Positions 35,022 through 43,120 of a stretch of 64,000 nucleotides of DNA are shown piece by piece. The stretch covers positions 14,639 through 78,638 of the forward strand of contig JBAXTZ010000012.1 of NCBI GenBank assembly GCA_037129925.1, in the 5' to 3' direction. Source of the stretch: JBAXTZ01 sp037129925. Lineage in GTDB: Bacteria > Bacillota > Negativicutes > JBAXTZ01. Positions within the stretch are counted from its first letter, which is position 1. Each line of letters opens with the position of its first letter. The position numbers and the translations under genes are program-made. The notes beneath the pieces were generated by a model. The model did not search any database. It saw only the letters and a program-made list of their open reading frames with translations, and was not told the DNA's origin.

Positions 35022-35796
35022 TAATTAGCGTCCCCCATTTTCTCCGAATTCCATACTCAATTTTCTCAAACACCAACCGATTCACCAGCAAGCCGATTGC
35101 GACAATAACCACCATCGAAGCAACCACCTGGCTGATATCGGCAAGTTCCCTCCCCATAATCAGCACCTGTCCGAGACCGACTGCCGACACTAACATCTCG
35201 CCCGCCATCAATGCCCGCCACGAAAAAGACCACGCTTGCTTCATACCTGCGACTATTGCCGGTAGTGTAACCGGGATATAGAAGCTGATATACATTGGCA
35301 GACCCTTCGCACCGAGCATTTTTGCCGCCTTGATATAAACAGGGCTGACATTTTTTATTGCCGATTCAACAGTCAGCGCCATGGAAAAAGTTGAACCAAT
35401 AACCACAACAAAAATAATCGCTTGGTCATTGAGTCCGAACCACAGCACGGCAAACGGCAGCCAGCAAATACTCGGGAGCGTTTGTAGCCCCATAAGCAAA
35501 GAGACTAAACTCTTTTCCATATCTTTTGCCTTTAGTATCGACAAGCCGATAACAACTCCCAAGCATAGTGAAATTCCAAAACCGATAACCATCCGTTTCA
35601 TACTCTGCATAACCGCTATCAACAGGATGCCATCGGTTGCAAGTTGCCAAATTTTTTCCGCTACAGCCAACGGCGGTGGAAAACAGTACGGCTTCCAGAT
35701 GCCCAGATAGTCAACGTTTATCAGGTACAGCAATTCCCAGATCAGCAGCAGCAAAATGCCGAATACCGTTTTTCTCAAGATGCCAGTCAGAATCAT
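35008..35796 (-). CDS. ABC transporter permease, sulfonate/nitrate/taurine type
   Basis: This 262-residue permease has about six membrane segments and the inner-membrane loop signature AKMLGAKGLPMYISFYIPVTLPAIVAGMKQAW of the SsuC/TauC family. Its ATG, with AGAGG upstream, lies 86 bases inside the ATPase gene, an unusually long overlap. The substrate could be sulfonates or, given cysD/cysNC in the locus, sulfate. Confidence 0.87.
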   Translation of the reverse strand: MILTGILRKTVFGILLLLIWELLYLINVDYLGIWKPYCFPPPLAVAEKIWQLATDGILLIAVMQSMKRMVIGFGISLCLGVVIGLSILKAKDMEKSLVSLLMGLQTLPSICWLPFAVLWFGLNDQAIIFVVVIGSTFSMALTVESAIKNVSPVYIKAAKMLGAKGLPMYISFYIPVTLPAIVAGMKQAWSFSWRALMAGEMLVSAVGLGQVLIMGRELADISQVVASMVVIVAIGLLVNRLVFEKIEYGIRRKWGTLINDGE

Positions 35797-36565
35797 ATTC
35801 CTCTTTAGCAGCTTTCTCGACCTCCACCATTAATTCGTCCAAAATTTTCTCCACCATTTCCGCAAACAGCGGATTCCCAAAGTGCCGGTTACCCGGAATA
35901 TCAATACGATATTCTTTTTTAATCCGCCCGGGATTTACCGACATTACAAAAACCCGGTCAGCCAGCAGTACCGCTTCTTCCACATTGTGGGTGACCAGCA
36001 ACATCGTTTTCCCGGTTTTTTGCCAGATGTTTTGCAGTTCTGCCTGGAGAATTCGTCTGGTCTGATAGTCCAGCGCGGCAAATGGTTCATCCATCAGCAA
36101 AACACTGGCATCGGACGCCAGCGACCGGGCAATGGCCACCCGTTGTTTCATGCCGCCAGACAGTTCATGAACATAAGCGTTCTGATGTTTCGTCAAATGC
36201 ACCATTTTCAAATATTTCAGTGCTTTTTCCCGGCGCGCAGCCCGCGAAATACCTGACATTTTCATGCCATATTCAACGTTCTCCAGCACATTCAGCCACG
36301 GAAACAAGGCGTAGTCCTGAAATATAACCGAAATTTCGGTTGCCACTCCGGTAATTTCTTTGCCGTCCAGCAGCACCTGCCCGCGATCCGGCTTTTCAAA
36401 ACCGGCGATTATATTCAACAGGGTCGTCTTGCCGCATCCCGAAGGGCCGATCAAGCAGACAAATTCTCCGCTCCTGATATCAAAGCCGACATCATCCAGA
36501 ACAACTCTGTTATGAGATTTCGCGCGAAATTCCTTGCTTAGTCCGTCTAAAATCAGTTTCACCAA
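35711..36565 (-). CDS. ABC transporter ATP-binding protein, SsuB/TauB type
   Basis: The 284-residue ATPase has Walker A GPSGCGKTT (39-47), the signature LSGGMKQR near 138 and Walker B VLLMDEP near 160. It is about 25-30 residues longer than usual SsuB/TauB proteins. The extra C-terminal tail (from about EEYDSDWH) is encoded by the stretch shared with the permease gene. It lies 15 bases after the binding-protein gene. Confidence 0.9.
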   Translation of the reverse strand: MVKLILDGLSKEFRAKSHNRVVLDDVGFDIRSGEFVCLIGPSGCGKTTLLNIIAGFEKPDRGQVLLDGKEITGVATEISVIFQDYALFPWLNVLENVEYGMKMSGISRAARREKALKYLKMVHLTKHQNAYVHELSGGMKQRVAIARSLASDASVLLMDEPFAALDYQTRRILQAELQNIWQKTGKTMLLVTHNVEEAVLLADRVFVMSVNPGRIKKEYRIDIPGNRHFGNPLFAEMVEKILDELMVEVEKAAKEEYDSDWHLEKNGIRHFAAADLGIAVPDKR

Positions 36566-36580
36566 TCAGCCTCACAATTG

Positions 36581-37615
36581 TTAATTAATCGCTTTTTCTC
36601 CACCGCTATGCGCAACCCGGTTGAGAATATCCATGTTCACAATTTTATTTATGTCAATCCGGGATTTTATCAATCCGCGCTCAAACATCAACCCGGCGAA
36701 TTCAGTCAGCGCGTTTTTTTTCGGATCATAGATCGCGGTCATGTGGCTAAACGACATATCCAGCACAGCTTGGGATAGAGCAGAATGTGTAACTTCCTTT
36801 ATCCGGGAATTAATCCTGGTTCGCGCATTATCTTCATTCTTATTAATCATTCTGGTCAGTTCAATATGCGCTCTCAGAACGTTCTCGACGATATCCGGAT
36901 GCTCAGCGATAAATTTGGTCCTGCCGATCAAAACTGCGCTTGGATAATTACCATCCAAGAATACTTCGTTCACATCCAAAATTATTTTTGCGCCCGTTTC
37001 GACGATCAGCCTCGCCGCCCAAGGTTCTGGGACCAGCGCAGCATCAATATCGCCATTGCTCAGCAGGTTTTTGATATCCGAGTTTTCTGCCGCAACAACC
37101 ACGACAGTACCGCCAGTCGCAGTGTCTTTCAAGTTGTTTTTCTTCAACAGGTAACGAAGGCATAAGTCCTGGGTATTACCGAATTGCGGAATGGCAACCT
37201 TTTTTCCGGTCAATCCGGCAACGTTGTGGATATTACTGGATTTTCCGGCAACCAGCAACGCGCCGCCCTGCGTTGCCCCGGCAAGTATCTGAATGTCACC
37301 GTTGGATTTCTCGCAGGCATTGATCGCCGGTACCGGACCAATATAACCGAGATCAAGTTCTCCGGCAAAAAACGCTTCGATCTCGGCCGGACCGGCATTG
37401 AATATTTTCCAGTCGATTGAATATTCTGACCCGATGTACTTTTCAAAAAATTTGTTTTCTTTTCCCAACAATGCCTGCGAATGCGTGATATTAGGGAAAC
37501 AGGCAATCCGCACAACTTTAGTGTCAATTTCCCGGTTAAGGCAGCCTGTAATTCCGGTGCAAATGACAAAAAAAACTGTTAAGGCAATTATTGCCGGCTT
37601 CGAACATTTTTTCAT
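36581..37615 (-). CDS. ABC transporter substrate-binding lipoprotein, SsuA-like
   Basis: The 344-residue protein has a lipoprotein signal ending GITGC with the lipid-bearing Cys at about 25. A periplasmic-binding fold of the NMT1/SsuA type follows, with NITHSQALLGKENKFF, LDLGYIGPVPAINA and ALVPEPWAARLI. Family members bind sulfonates, nitrate or similar oxyanions. It is the first gene of the operon that continues through the lasso-like genes, so import and peptide modification are co-expressed. Confidence 0.88.
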   Translation of the reverse strand: MKKCSKPAIIALTVFFVICTGITGCLNREIDTKVVRIACFPNITHSQALLGKENKFFEKYIGSEYSIDWKIFNAGPAEIEAFFAGELDLGYIGPVPAINACEKSNGDIQILAGATQGGALLVAGKSSNIHNVAGLTGKKVAIPQFGNTQDLCLRYLLKKNNLKDTATGGTVVVVAAENSDIKNLLSNGDIDAALVPEPWAARLIVETGAKIILDVNEVFLDGNYPSAVLIGRTKFIAEHPDIVENVLRAHIELTRMINKNEDNARTRINSRIKEVTHSALSQAVLDMSFSHMTAIYDPKKNALTEFAGLMFERGLIKSRIDINKIVNMDILNRVAHSGGEKAIN

Positions 37616-37663
37616 TCATAACTCCAATCAAGTGGTGACCATACCGCCGTACTTTTGCCTTTG

Positions 37664-37692
37664 ATAATAAAACATTTCCGGCATAAAGTAAA
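37664..37692 (-). promoter_or_regulatory. Sigma-A promoter of the importer/RiPP operon
   Basis: On the minus strand, TTTACT (37687-37692) and TATTAT (37664-37669) are separated by 17 bases. Transcription would start near 37657, about 40 bases before the ATG of the binding-protein gene. I found no clear operator or riboswitch. Confidence 0.7.
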
Positions 37693-37768
37693 GAATTTCG
37701 AGCACAAAATCACAGATGTTTTATTTCGTGTTATCATCCAACCGCCGCAGAAAACGTAGTAAATAATA

Positions 37769-37800
37769 CAAAAAGCTCCACTGGCAAAACCAGCAAAGCT
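37769..37800 (-). terminator. Rho-independent terminator after tRNA-Val
   Basis: An 11-bp stem with three G-T pairs (AGCTTTGCTGG with CCAGTGGAGCT) has a short loop and is followed on the minus strand by TTTTTGTATTATTT. It begins 11 bases after the tRNA CCA end and insulates the tRNA from the downstream importer operon. Confidence 0.8.
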
Positions 37801-37810
37801 TAATATTTAA

Positions 37811-37887
37811 TGGTGGGGTTAGGCAGACTCGAACTGCAGACCTCTTCGATGTCAACGAAGCGCTCTAACCAACTGAGCTATAACCCC
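37811..37887 (-). tRNA. tRNA-Val (GAC)
   Basis: The minus strand folds as a canonical 77-base tRNA with encoded CCA. The acceptor stem is GGGGTTA/TAACCCC, with D arm GCTCAGTTGGTTAGAGC, anticodon stem CTTCG/CGAAG around loop TTGACAT, and T arm with TTCGAGT. The anticodon GAC reads GUC/GUU valine codons. It lies between recR and the importer/RiPP operon, with its own promoter and terminator. Confidence 0.95.
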
Positions 37888-37899
37888 GAAACACTATTT

Positions 37900-37927
37900 A
37901 TCTTATCACAATATTGAAAAATGTCAA
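37900..37927 (-). promoter_or_regulatory. Promoter of tRNA-Val
   Basis: TTGACA (37922-37927) and TAAGAT (37900-37905) on the minus strand have 16-base spacing and end 12 bases before the tRNA 5-prime end. Confidence 0.75.
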
Positions 37928-37939
37928 GAATTGGTTTTG

Positions 37940-38539
37940 TTAATTCATATCCCGGCGATTTTCCAAGGCTTTGGCGAGCGTTACTTCGTCGGCAAATTCG
38001 ATATCGGCGCCGACCGGCAATCCGTGAGCTATGCGGGTAACTTTGAATCCGATTGGTTTTAGCAATCGGGAAACGTACATGGCAGTAGCTTCGCCTTCAA
38101 CGTTGGGATTAGTCGCCATTATTATTTCTTTAACAGTATCGTCTTTTAGCCGGGCGAGTAATTCTTGTAATCGAATATCCGCCGGAGTGACTCCGGACAG
38201 CGGTGACAGAGCGCCGTGGAGAACATGATACATGCCACGATATTCTTTGGTGCGTTCAAAAGACATTACATCTCTAGGTTGCTCGACAACGCAAATTATC
38301 GACTTGTCCCGATATTCGCTATCACAATATTTGCAAACGTTTTGGTCGGTAAAATTACAGCAAATTGGACAGAGCCGAATGTTGGCTTTAGCTTCCCTGA
38401 TTGCGTTAACAAAACGCTCTACTTGAGCGCCGTCACATTCAACGATATAGTAGGCAAGTTTTACGGCAAGTTTTTGCCCGATTCCAGGCAATCCCCTAAA
38501 AGAATCAATCAACTTGCTTAGCGGTGAGATGTGACTCAT
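37940..38539 (-). CDS. recR: Recombination protein RecR
   Basis: RecR acts with RecO/RecF in recombinational repair. The 199 residues have the N-terminal HhH region (SFRGLPGIGQKLA), the four-Cys zinc finger CPICCNFTDQNVCKYC (57-72) and the Toprim segment IICVVEQPRDVMSFERT. It overlaps nothing and follows ybaB by one base, the usual dnaX-ybaB-recR order. Confidence 0.97.
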   Translation of the reverse strand: MSHISPLSKLIDSFRGLPGIGQKLAVKLAYYIVECDGAQVERFVNAIREAKANIRLCPICCNFTDQNVCKYCDSEYRDKSIICVVEQPRDVMSFERTKEYRGMYHVLHGALSPLSGVTPADIRLQELLARLKDDTVKEIIMATNPNVEGEATAMYVSRLLKPIGFKVTRIAHGLPVGADIEFADEVTLAKALENRRDMN

Positions 38540-38540
38540 A

Positions 38541-38867
38541 TTATAACATACCCGGTGGAAGTTTCATGCCGCCAGTTAGTTTGGACATCTCTCGTTCAGT
38601 AGTATCTTCTACTTGGCGAAATATTTCATTAACTGCAGCAATTATCATATCCTGTAGCATTTCGAGATCATCAACATCCACGGCTTCTGGAGCAATCAAC
38701 AGACTTTCCAACTGCTTTTCACCATTGGCAACAAGTTTTATTGCGCCACCACCGACAGAATGTTCGAATTTCCTTGCTTTAAGCTCATCTTGCATCTTTG
38801 CCATGTCTTGTTGCATTTTTTGAACTTGTTTCATCATTCCTTGCATATTACCCATATTTGGAAACAT
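38541..38867 (-). CDS. YbaB/EbfC family nucleoid-associated protein
   Basis: This 108-residue protein has a Met/Gln-rich N-terminus (GNMQGMMKQVQKMQQDMAKMQ) and the central VGGGAIKLVANGEKQLESLLI typical of YbaB dimers that bind DNA. It lies between dnaX and recR. Confidence 0.94.
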   Translation of the reverse strand: MFPNMGNMQGMMKQVQKMQQDMAKMQDELKARKFEHSVGGGAIKLVANGEKQLESLLIAPEAVDVDDLEMLQDMIIAAVNEIFRQVEDTTEREMSKLTGGMKLPPGML

Positions 38868-38880
38868 AACTCAACCTCCG

Positions 38881-40404
38881 TTAAATATTTTTTACTTCAA
38901 CACCAAAAAATTCACTAAATTGATCAATCCGCGTCGGTTTGGGCGGTGCCGATAATGGCTCTTCCTCGATTACAAAAGCTAATGCCGTTTCGTTGCCGGT
39001 TATGTTTTGTAAAGCAATTTCAACTTGTTTGCGATAATCATCTTTTTCTAATCGTTCCTTGAAAAATACTCCATTCTTAGAAAACGCTATTACCGTGTTT
39101 GCGCCTTTAGAATAAAGTATCCGGCCATTTTTGGCACATTCAATTACCAATCGTTTATTCATGCGTCTCAGTTCGGACAACACCTTATCCCAAAGTACTT
39201 GTGCTCCATCACCAGATTCCAAAAGAACGGGTGGTTCGTCGATAATAACCGTGTCCGTAACTATATCAGCCGGTTTAATTATCGCTTTCTGAGTTTCTGC
39301 CACTTTTGATTCTACTTTTGTTTCTTTGATAACCGAAGTTTCTGCCGACTTTTCAGTTGTTTTCTTCGTCATTGGCGGTCTTTCATCCAGCGCCATTTTT
39401 ATTAAGGCCGCTTCAATAATCAGCCGTGGGCTGAGCGACCAACGAGTTTCGGAAATAGTGGCTGAACCATTAATAATTAATTCACTCAAGCGTAAGGCTA
39501 AATGTTTGTCGTTCGTTTTTACTGCCATATGCATTTGCTCTTGAGCATATTTCAACAAGTCAGCAAATAGTTGACGAATATCTTGTGATACTTCGGTGTT
39601 ATCCAAAATGGTGATTATTTCACCTATATCGTGGACCAGTATGGCTGTCAATAATTTTGCTAATAAACTTTTGTCCGACAGACCAAGCAAAGTCCGCACC
39701 GTTTCTTCATCAACTTGATTATCGCTCATAATTGAACACTGATCAAGTGTTGATAGTGCGTCTCTGGCCCCCCCGGCTGCATGTTCGCAGATTAATGTCA
39801 GCGCGTCCTCGTCAATTTTTATTCCGCTGACACTTGCCACCAACCGCAAATATTCAGTTAAATCGCTTATCGCAATTCGACCAAAATCATACCGTTGACA
39901 GCGCGAAAGAATTGTTGCCGGTACTTTTTGAACATCAGTGGTACAGAGAATAAAAACAACGTATGATGGCGGTTCTTCTAATGTCTTTAATAACGCGTTA
40001 AACGCCTCTGTTGTCAACATATGCACTTCATCGACAATATAGACTTTGAATTTACCTTCAGACGGTTGAAATTTAACCCGTTCAATAATATCGCGAATTT
40101 CATCAATTCCCCGATTAGAGGCGGCATCCATTTCATACACGTCCATACATGAGCCTTCAGTTATTGCCAAGCAATTATCGCATTGACAGCAGGGTTCGCC
40201 TTTATTAGTATTACGGCAATTTATTGCTTTGGCAAATATTTTTGCAATACTGGTTTTACCTGTCCCGCGCGGTCCGACGAAAAGATAGGCATGTGATATT
40301 TTTTCTAATATCATGCTATTTAACAAAGTCTTTACGATATGCTGTTGTCCAACGACATCCGAAAATTTCTGCGGACGCCATATTCGATAAAGCGCTTTAT
40401 ACAT
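38881..40404 (-). CDS. dnaX: DNA polymerase III subunits gamma/tau
   Basis: This 507-residue clamp-loader ATPase begins MYKALYRIWRPQKFSDVVGQ. It has Walker A GPRGTGKTSIAKIFA near 45, a four-Cys zinc module CCQCDNC, Walker B VDEVHML and LLKTLEEPP. The C-terminal tau-like region (about 360-507) is divergent. I start at the ATG at 40404, preceded by GAGG; the longer in-frame extension enters the SRP RNA gene and is not coding. Confidence 0.95.
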   Translation of the reverse strand: MYKALYRIWRPQKFSDVVGQQHIVKTLLNSMILEKISHAYLFVGPRGTGKTSIAKIFAKAINCRNTNKGEPCCQCDNCLAITEGSCMDVYEMDAASNRGIDEIRDIIERVKFQPSEGKFKVYIVDEVHMLTTEAFNALLKTLEEPPSYVVFILCTTDVQKVPATILSRCQRYDFGRIAISDLTEYLRLVASVSGIKIDEDALTLICEHAAGGARDALSTLDQCSIMSDNQVDEETVRTLLGLSDKSLLAKLLTAILVHDIGEIITILDNTEVSQDIRQLFADLLKYAQEQMHMAVKTNDKHLALRLSELIINGSATISETRWSLSPRLIIEAALIKMALDERPPMTKKTTEKSAETSVIKETKVESKVAETQKAIIKPADIVTDTVIIDEPPVLLESGDGAQVLWDKVLSELRRMNKRLVIECAKNGRILYSKGANTVIAFSKNGVFFKERLEKDDYRKQVEIALQNITGNETALAFVIEEEPLSAPPKPTRIDQFSEFFGVEVKNI

Positions 40405-40426
40405 TTTTGCCTCATAATAGAAGAAT

Positions 40427-40446
40427 AGCAGCCTTTTCAGGCTGCT
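40427..40446 (-). terminator. Hairpin after the SRP RNA gene
   Basis: A perfect 7-bp stem AGCAGCC/GGCTGCT with a 6-base loop is followed on the minus strand by ATTCTTCTATT. It lies between the SRP RNA and dnaX. The T tract is weak, so it may release the small RNA only partly and allow readthrough into dnaX. Confidence 0.5.
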
Positions 40447-40458
40447 TGTTTGCGCGAA

Positions 40459-40577
40459 CGCGAAGCGTCCGTCCGGATATTTACGGCACATAGGCTAAAC
40501 CACTTATTGCTGCTTCCTTCCGGATCTGACAAGGTTCATAGTCGCCCATTGCGTAAGTCCGGGCAGACACTTCGCGC
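40459..40577 (-). ncRNA. ffs: Bacterial SRP RNA (4.5S-like, small form)
   Basis: The minus strand holds the hallmark apical domain AGATCCGGAAGGAAGCAGC, with the symmetric and asymmetric loops that bind the Ffh M domain and a GGAA tetraloop. Flanking arms pair: CGCGAAG near 40570-40576 with CTTCGCG near 40459-40465, and GTCTGCCCGGA with TCCGGACGGAC. This gives a hairpin of about 118 bases. There is no Alu domain, so it is the short form. It lies between tRNA-Ser and dnaX, a common location. The ends are approximate. Confidence 0.9.
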
Positions 40578-40591
40578 GCACGAGCTTTTTC

Positions 40592-40681
40592 TGGCGGAGA
40601 GAGCGGGATTTGAACCCGCGGTGCAGTTTCCCGCACACACGCTTTCCAGGCGTGCTCCTTAAGCCGCTCGGACACCTCTCC
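40592..40681 (-). tRNA. tRNA-Ser (GGA)
   Basis: This 90-base class II tRNA on the minus strand has acceptor GGAGAGG/TCTCTCC, an encoded CCA, a D arm with GAGCGGCTTAAGGAG, an anticodon loop CTGGAAA giving anticodon GGA, a long variable arm and T arm GGTTCAAATCC. It is followed by the SRP RNA gene. Confidence 0.95.
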
Positions 40682-40707
40682 GGTGGCTGTCTGTGACAGC
40701 AAGTGAA

Positions 40708-40736
40708 ATTATACATACTATAGCAGCAGTTGTCAA
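40708..40736 (-). promoter_or_regulatory. Consensus promoter for tRNA-Ser/SRP RNA/dnaX
   Basis: TTGACA (40731-40736) and TATAAT (40708-40713) on the minus strand are separated by exactly 17 bases. The start would lie about 20 bases before the tRNA. This is a perfect sigma-A promoter, as expected for stable RNAs. Confidence 0.88.
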
Positions 40737-40743
40737 CCGTATG

Positions 40744-42564
40744 TTAAAAGACATCGCCAAAATAATGTCTTTTGGCATCAGCACTAACATTATCATTATC
40801 AGTAAGATTAAACGCCGCGGCAATAATATCTCTGGCAATTGGAGCTGCTGCTTCAGAGCCGTAGCCGCCCTGCTCTACCAATACAGAAATTGCTAATTGC
40901 GGGTTGTCAAATGGCGCAAAAGCCACAAACCAAGCATGATCACGACCGTGTGAGTTCTCGGCAGTACCGGTTTTGCCGGCCACTGAAATTGGGAAATTAC
41001 CAAAAACATAACCACCGGTACCACCGGGTTTACAGACATCGCGTAGCGAATCTCTAATTAACTGCAATACTGAAGGGGTAAAATCAATTTTAGACAACTG
41101 TTGAGGCTGATTTTCGCGAACTGTAGAACCATCAGCGGCAACTATCCGCTTCATTATAAACGGTTTATACCGGATTCCGCCGTTGGCGATTTGACTCATT
41201 ACCTCGCAATTTTGTATCGGTGTTGCTAAATTAAACCCTTGACCGATTGCCGCATCAAAAGTTTCCGCGAGGTACCAGTCTTCCTTGTAAACCCGCTCTT
41301 TGTATTTACGATTGGCTACCAGTCCGTCACTCTCGTTGGGCAAATCAATACCCGTCGGCGCCCCTAACCCAAATTTGCGGGCATAGGCTTCCAAGTTGTC
41401 GATTCCTAATCGGTTTCCTAGCTCGTAAAAATAAACATTATCAGATTTCGACAATCCTTCTCTAAATGAAATCCAGCCAAGTGCCTCGCCATTATCGTTT
41501 ACTTTAGGGATTAACCAGTGCTGTCCCGAATCGAATATTTTTTCATCCGGTCCAATTTTTTTCAACTCCAACGCTGCCGTTCCAGTCACAATCTTGAATG
41601 TTGAACCTGGTGGATATTCTCCGGATATTGGTTTGTTTTCCATCGTTCTAAACGGGTTATTATTATAGTCGTCCCAAGTTTTTTGCGATATTCCGCCAAT
41701 AAACATGTTCGGGTCAAAAGTTGGACGACTGACAATGGCAACAATTTCTCCGTTTCGTGGATTCATGACAACAACAGCTGCGGCTTTGGTGCCAAGCTGA
41801 GCTAATTTTTTATCGACTGCTCGCTCAGCGGCCTGTTGAATTCGATAATCAATAGTTAAGACCATGTTGTCGCCGGAAACGCACAGTTTTTCAGCTAAAG
41901 TATTAACTGGCTTTCCACCAACATCAACTTCAACGCGTTTACCACCGTTAACTCCTCTAATATCAGCGTCGTAAATACTTTCCAATCCGGTCTTACCGAT
42001 AATATCTCCGGCTACATAACTACTAGTTGTCTTTAAAGATTCCAACTCATTATCATTAATTTCGCTGACATAACCGAACATATGCGCTGCTAATGTACCG
42101 TACAAATAATCTCGGGTAGGTTGAATTTCCACAATAACTCCAGGGTATTCTCCGGGGTTTTCGCGTATTTTTGCAACAACTTCTTGAGGTGCATTAGTTT
42201 TGACAGTTGCCAATTCAAAAGTCCCTTTTTTTTCATTAATTCGTCGTTCAATTACTGCAACTGTCGTTCCGGTAAGCTTGGATAGTTTTTCGATTTCCTC
42301 GGCATTAACAGTTTTGGCATAGGGCATAATTGAAATACAATAGCCCGGTTTACTAGTAACCAGTAAAACACCATTTCGGTCATAGATGTTGCCGCGCGGC
42401 GCAGTAATCGGAAATATTCTCATCCGATTCCCTTCAGCCATTTCGTTGTAGTATTTGCCGTCATATATTTGCAAATAAAATAATCGGACAATTAAGATAA
42501 AAAAAATGACTAACCCAACGATTGCCATGCTATCGAGACGGTGTAATTTTCTTTTTTCAATCAT
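40744..42564 (-). CDS. mrdA: Penicillin-binding protein 2 (elongasome transpeptidase)
   Basis: The 606-residue class B PBP has one N-terminal membrane segment (about 14-34) and a dimerisation region with RGNIYDRNGVLL. The transpeptidase domain has SxxK in PGSTFKIVTG, SxN in SKSDNVYFY and KTG in AGKTGTAENS. It crosslinks lateral peptidoglycan together with RodA and MreCD. It follows mreD by 10 bases. Confidence 0.95.
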   Translation of the reverse strand: MIEKRKLHRLDSMAIVGLVIFFILIVRLFYLQIYDGKYYNEMAEGNRMRIFPITAPRGNIYDRNGVLLVTSKPGYCISIMPYAKTVNAEEIEKLSKLTGTTVAVIERRINEKKGTFELATVKTNAPQEVVAKIRENPGEYPGVIVEIQPTRDYLYGTLAAHMFGYVSEINDNELESLKTTSSYVAGDIIGKTGLESIYDADIRGVNGGKRVEVDVGGKPVNTLAEKLCVSGDNMVLTIDYRIQQAAERAVDKKLAQLGTKAAAVVVMNPRNGEIVAIVSRPTFDPNMFIGGISQKTWDDYNNNPFRTMENKPISGEYPPGSTFKIVTGTAALELKKIGPDEKIFDSGQHWLIPKVNDNGEALGWISFREGLSKSDNVYFYELGNRLGIDNLEAYARKFGLGAPTGIDLPNESDGLVANRKYKERVYKEDWYLAETFDAAIGQGFNLATPIQNCEVMSQIANGGIRYKPFIMKRIVAADGSTVRENQPQQLSKIDFTPSVLQLIRDSLRDVCKPGGTGGYVFGNFPISVAGKTGTAENSHGRDHAWFVAFAPFDNPQLAISVLVEQGGYGSEAAAPIARDIIAAAFNLTDNDNVSADAKRHYFGDVF

Positions 42565-42574
42565 TCTCTACTCT

Positions 42575-43069
42575 TCAATCAAAATATTTTACAAAACAGG
42601 TGTGGATTTTTCTTACAACAACAGCAAATACCGGCATAGCCAAAGCGTTGAATAATACAAACGGCAGATACCAGTGTAACAAATAATCGCTGTAACGAAC
42701 ATTAATTCCGTAATAATTAGCAAAAACAAACGTGCTAATTGCGACAATAATGGTCGCAATCACGGTTGCCACTACCAATAAAACTATTGAATAGCTTCTG
42801 GCGTTACGTCTTAACGATATTATGACTACAGCAATTGCCAGAAAAGCAATAGTTTTTACGCCGAATAAACTAGCAGTCATCGCATCCGCGGTTAATCCCA
42901 AAATAAAACCGACAAATAAAGTGGTTTTAATATTTTCCAACAGCGCGACTAATACTATCGTCATGAACAGGAGCGACGGCATCAGACCGAAAACCATGAA
43001 ATATTGCGCGAATGTGTAATCGAAAACTCCTAAAAGTAATCCTAAGCCAATCCAAAATATACTTCTCAT
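42575..43069 (-). CDS. mreD: Rod-shape-determining protein MreD
   Basis: This 164-residue protein has about five membrane segments and no other obvious motif. Its place between mreC and the PBP2 gene identifies it as MreD. I start at the ATG at 43069, with GGAG 4 bases upstream, rather than the longer in-frame start at 43111. Confidence 0.88.
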   Translation of the reverse strand: MRSIFWIGLGLLLGVFDYTFAQYFMVFGLMPSLLFMTIVLVALLENIKTTLFVGFILGLTADAMTASLFGVKTIAFLAIAVVIISLRRNARSYSIVLLVVATVIATIIVAISTFVFANYYGINVRYSDYLLHWYLPFVLFNALAMPVFAVVVRKIHTCFVKYFD

Positions 43070-43120
43070 AAATCTCCGAACTCTTTCCAACGAAAATAAC
43101 TGGTCGGACAATAAAAGATT

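Noticed and set aside
35637..36065. 142-codon plus-strand frame opposite the ABC transporter genes
   Set aside because: It is a shadow of the ATPase and permease genes without coding evidence of its own.
40405..40491. N-terminal extension of DnaX
   Set aside because: The extra codons run into the SRP RNA gene and the conserved DnaX start is MYKALYRIWRP at 40404.
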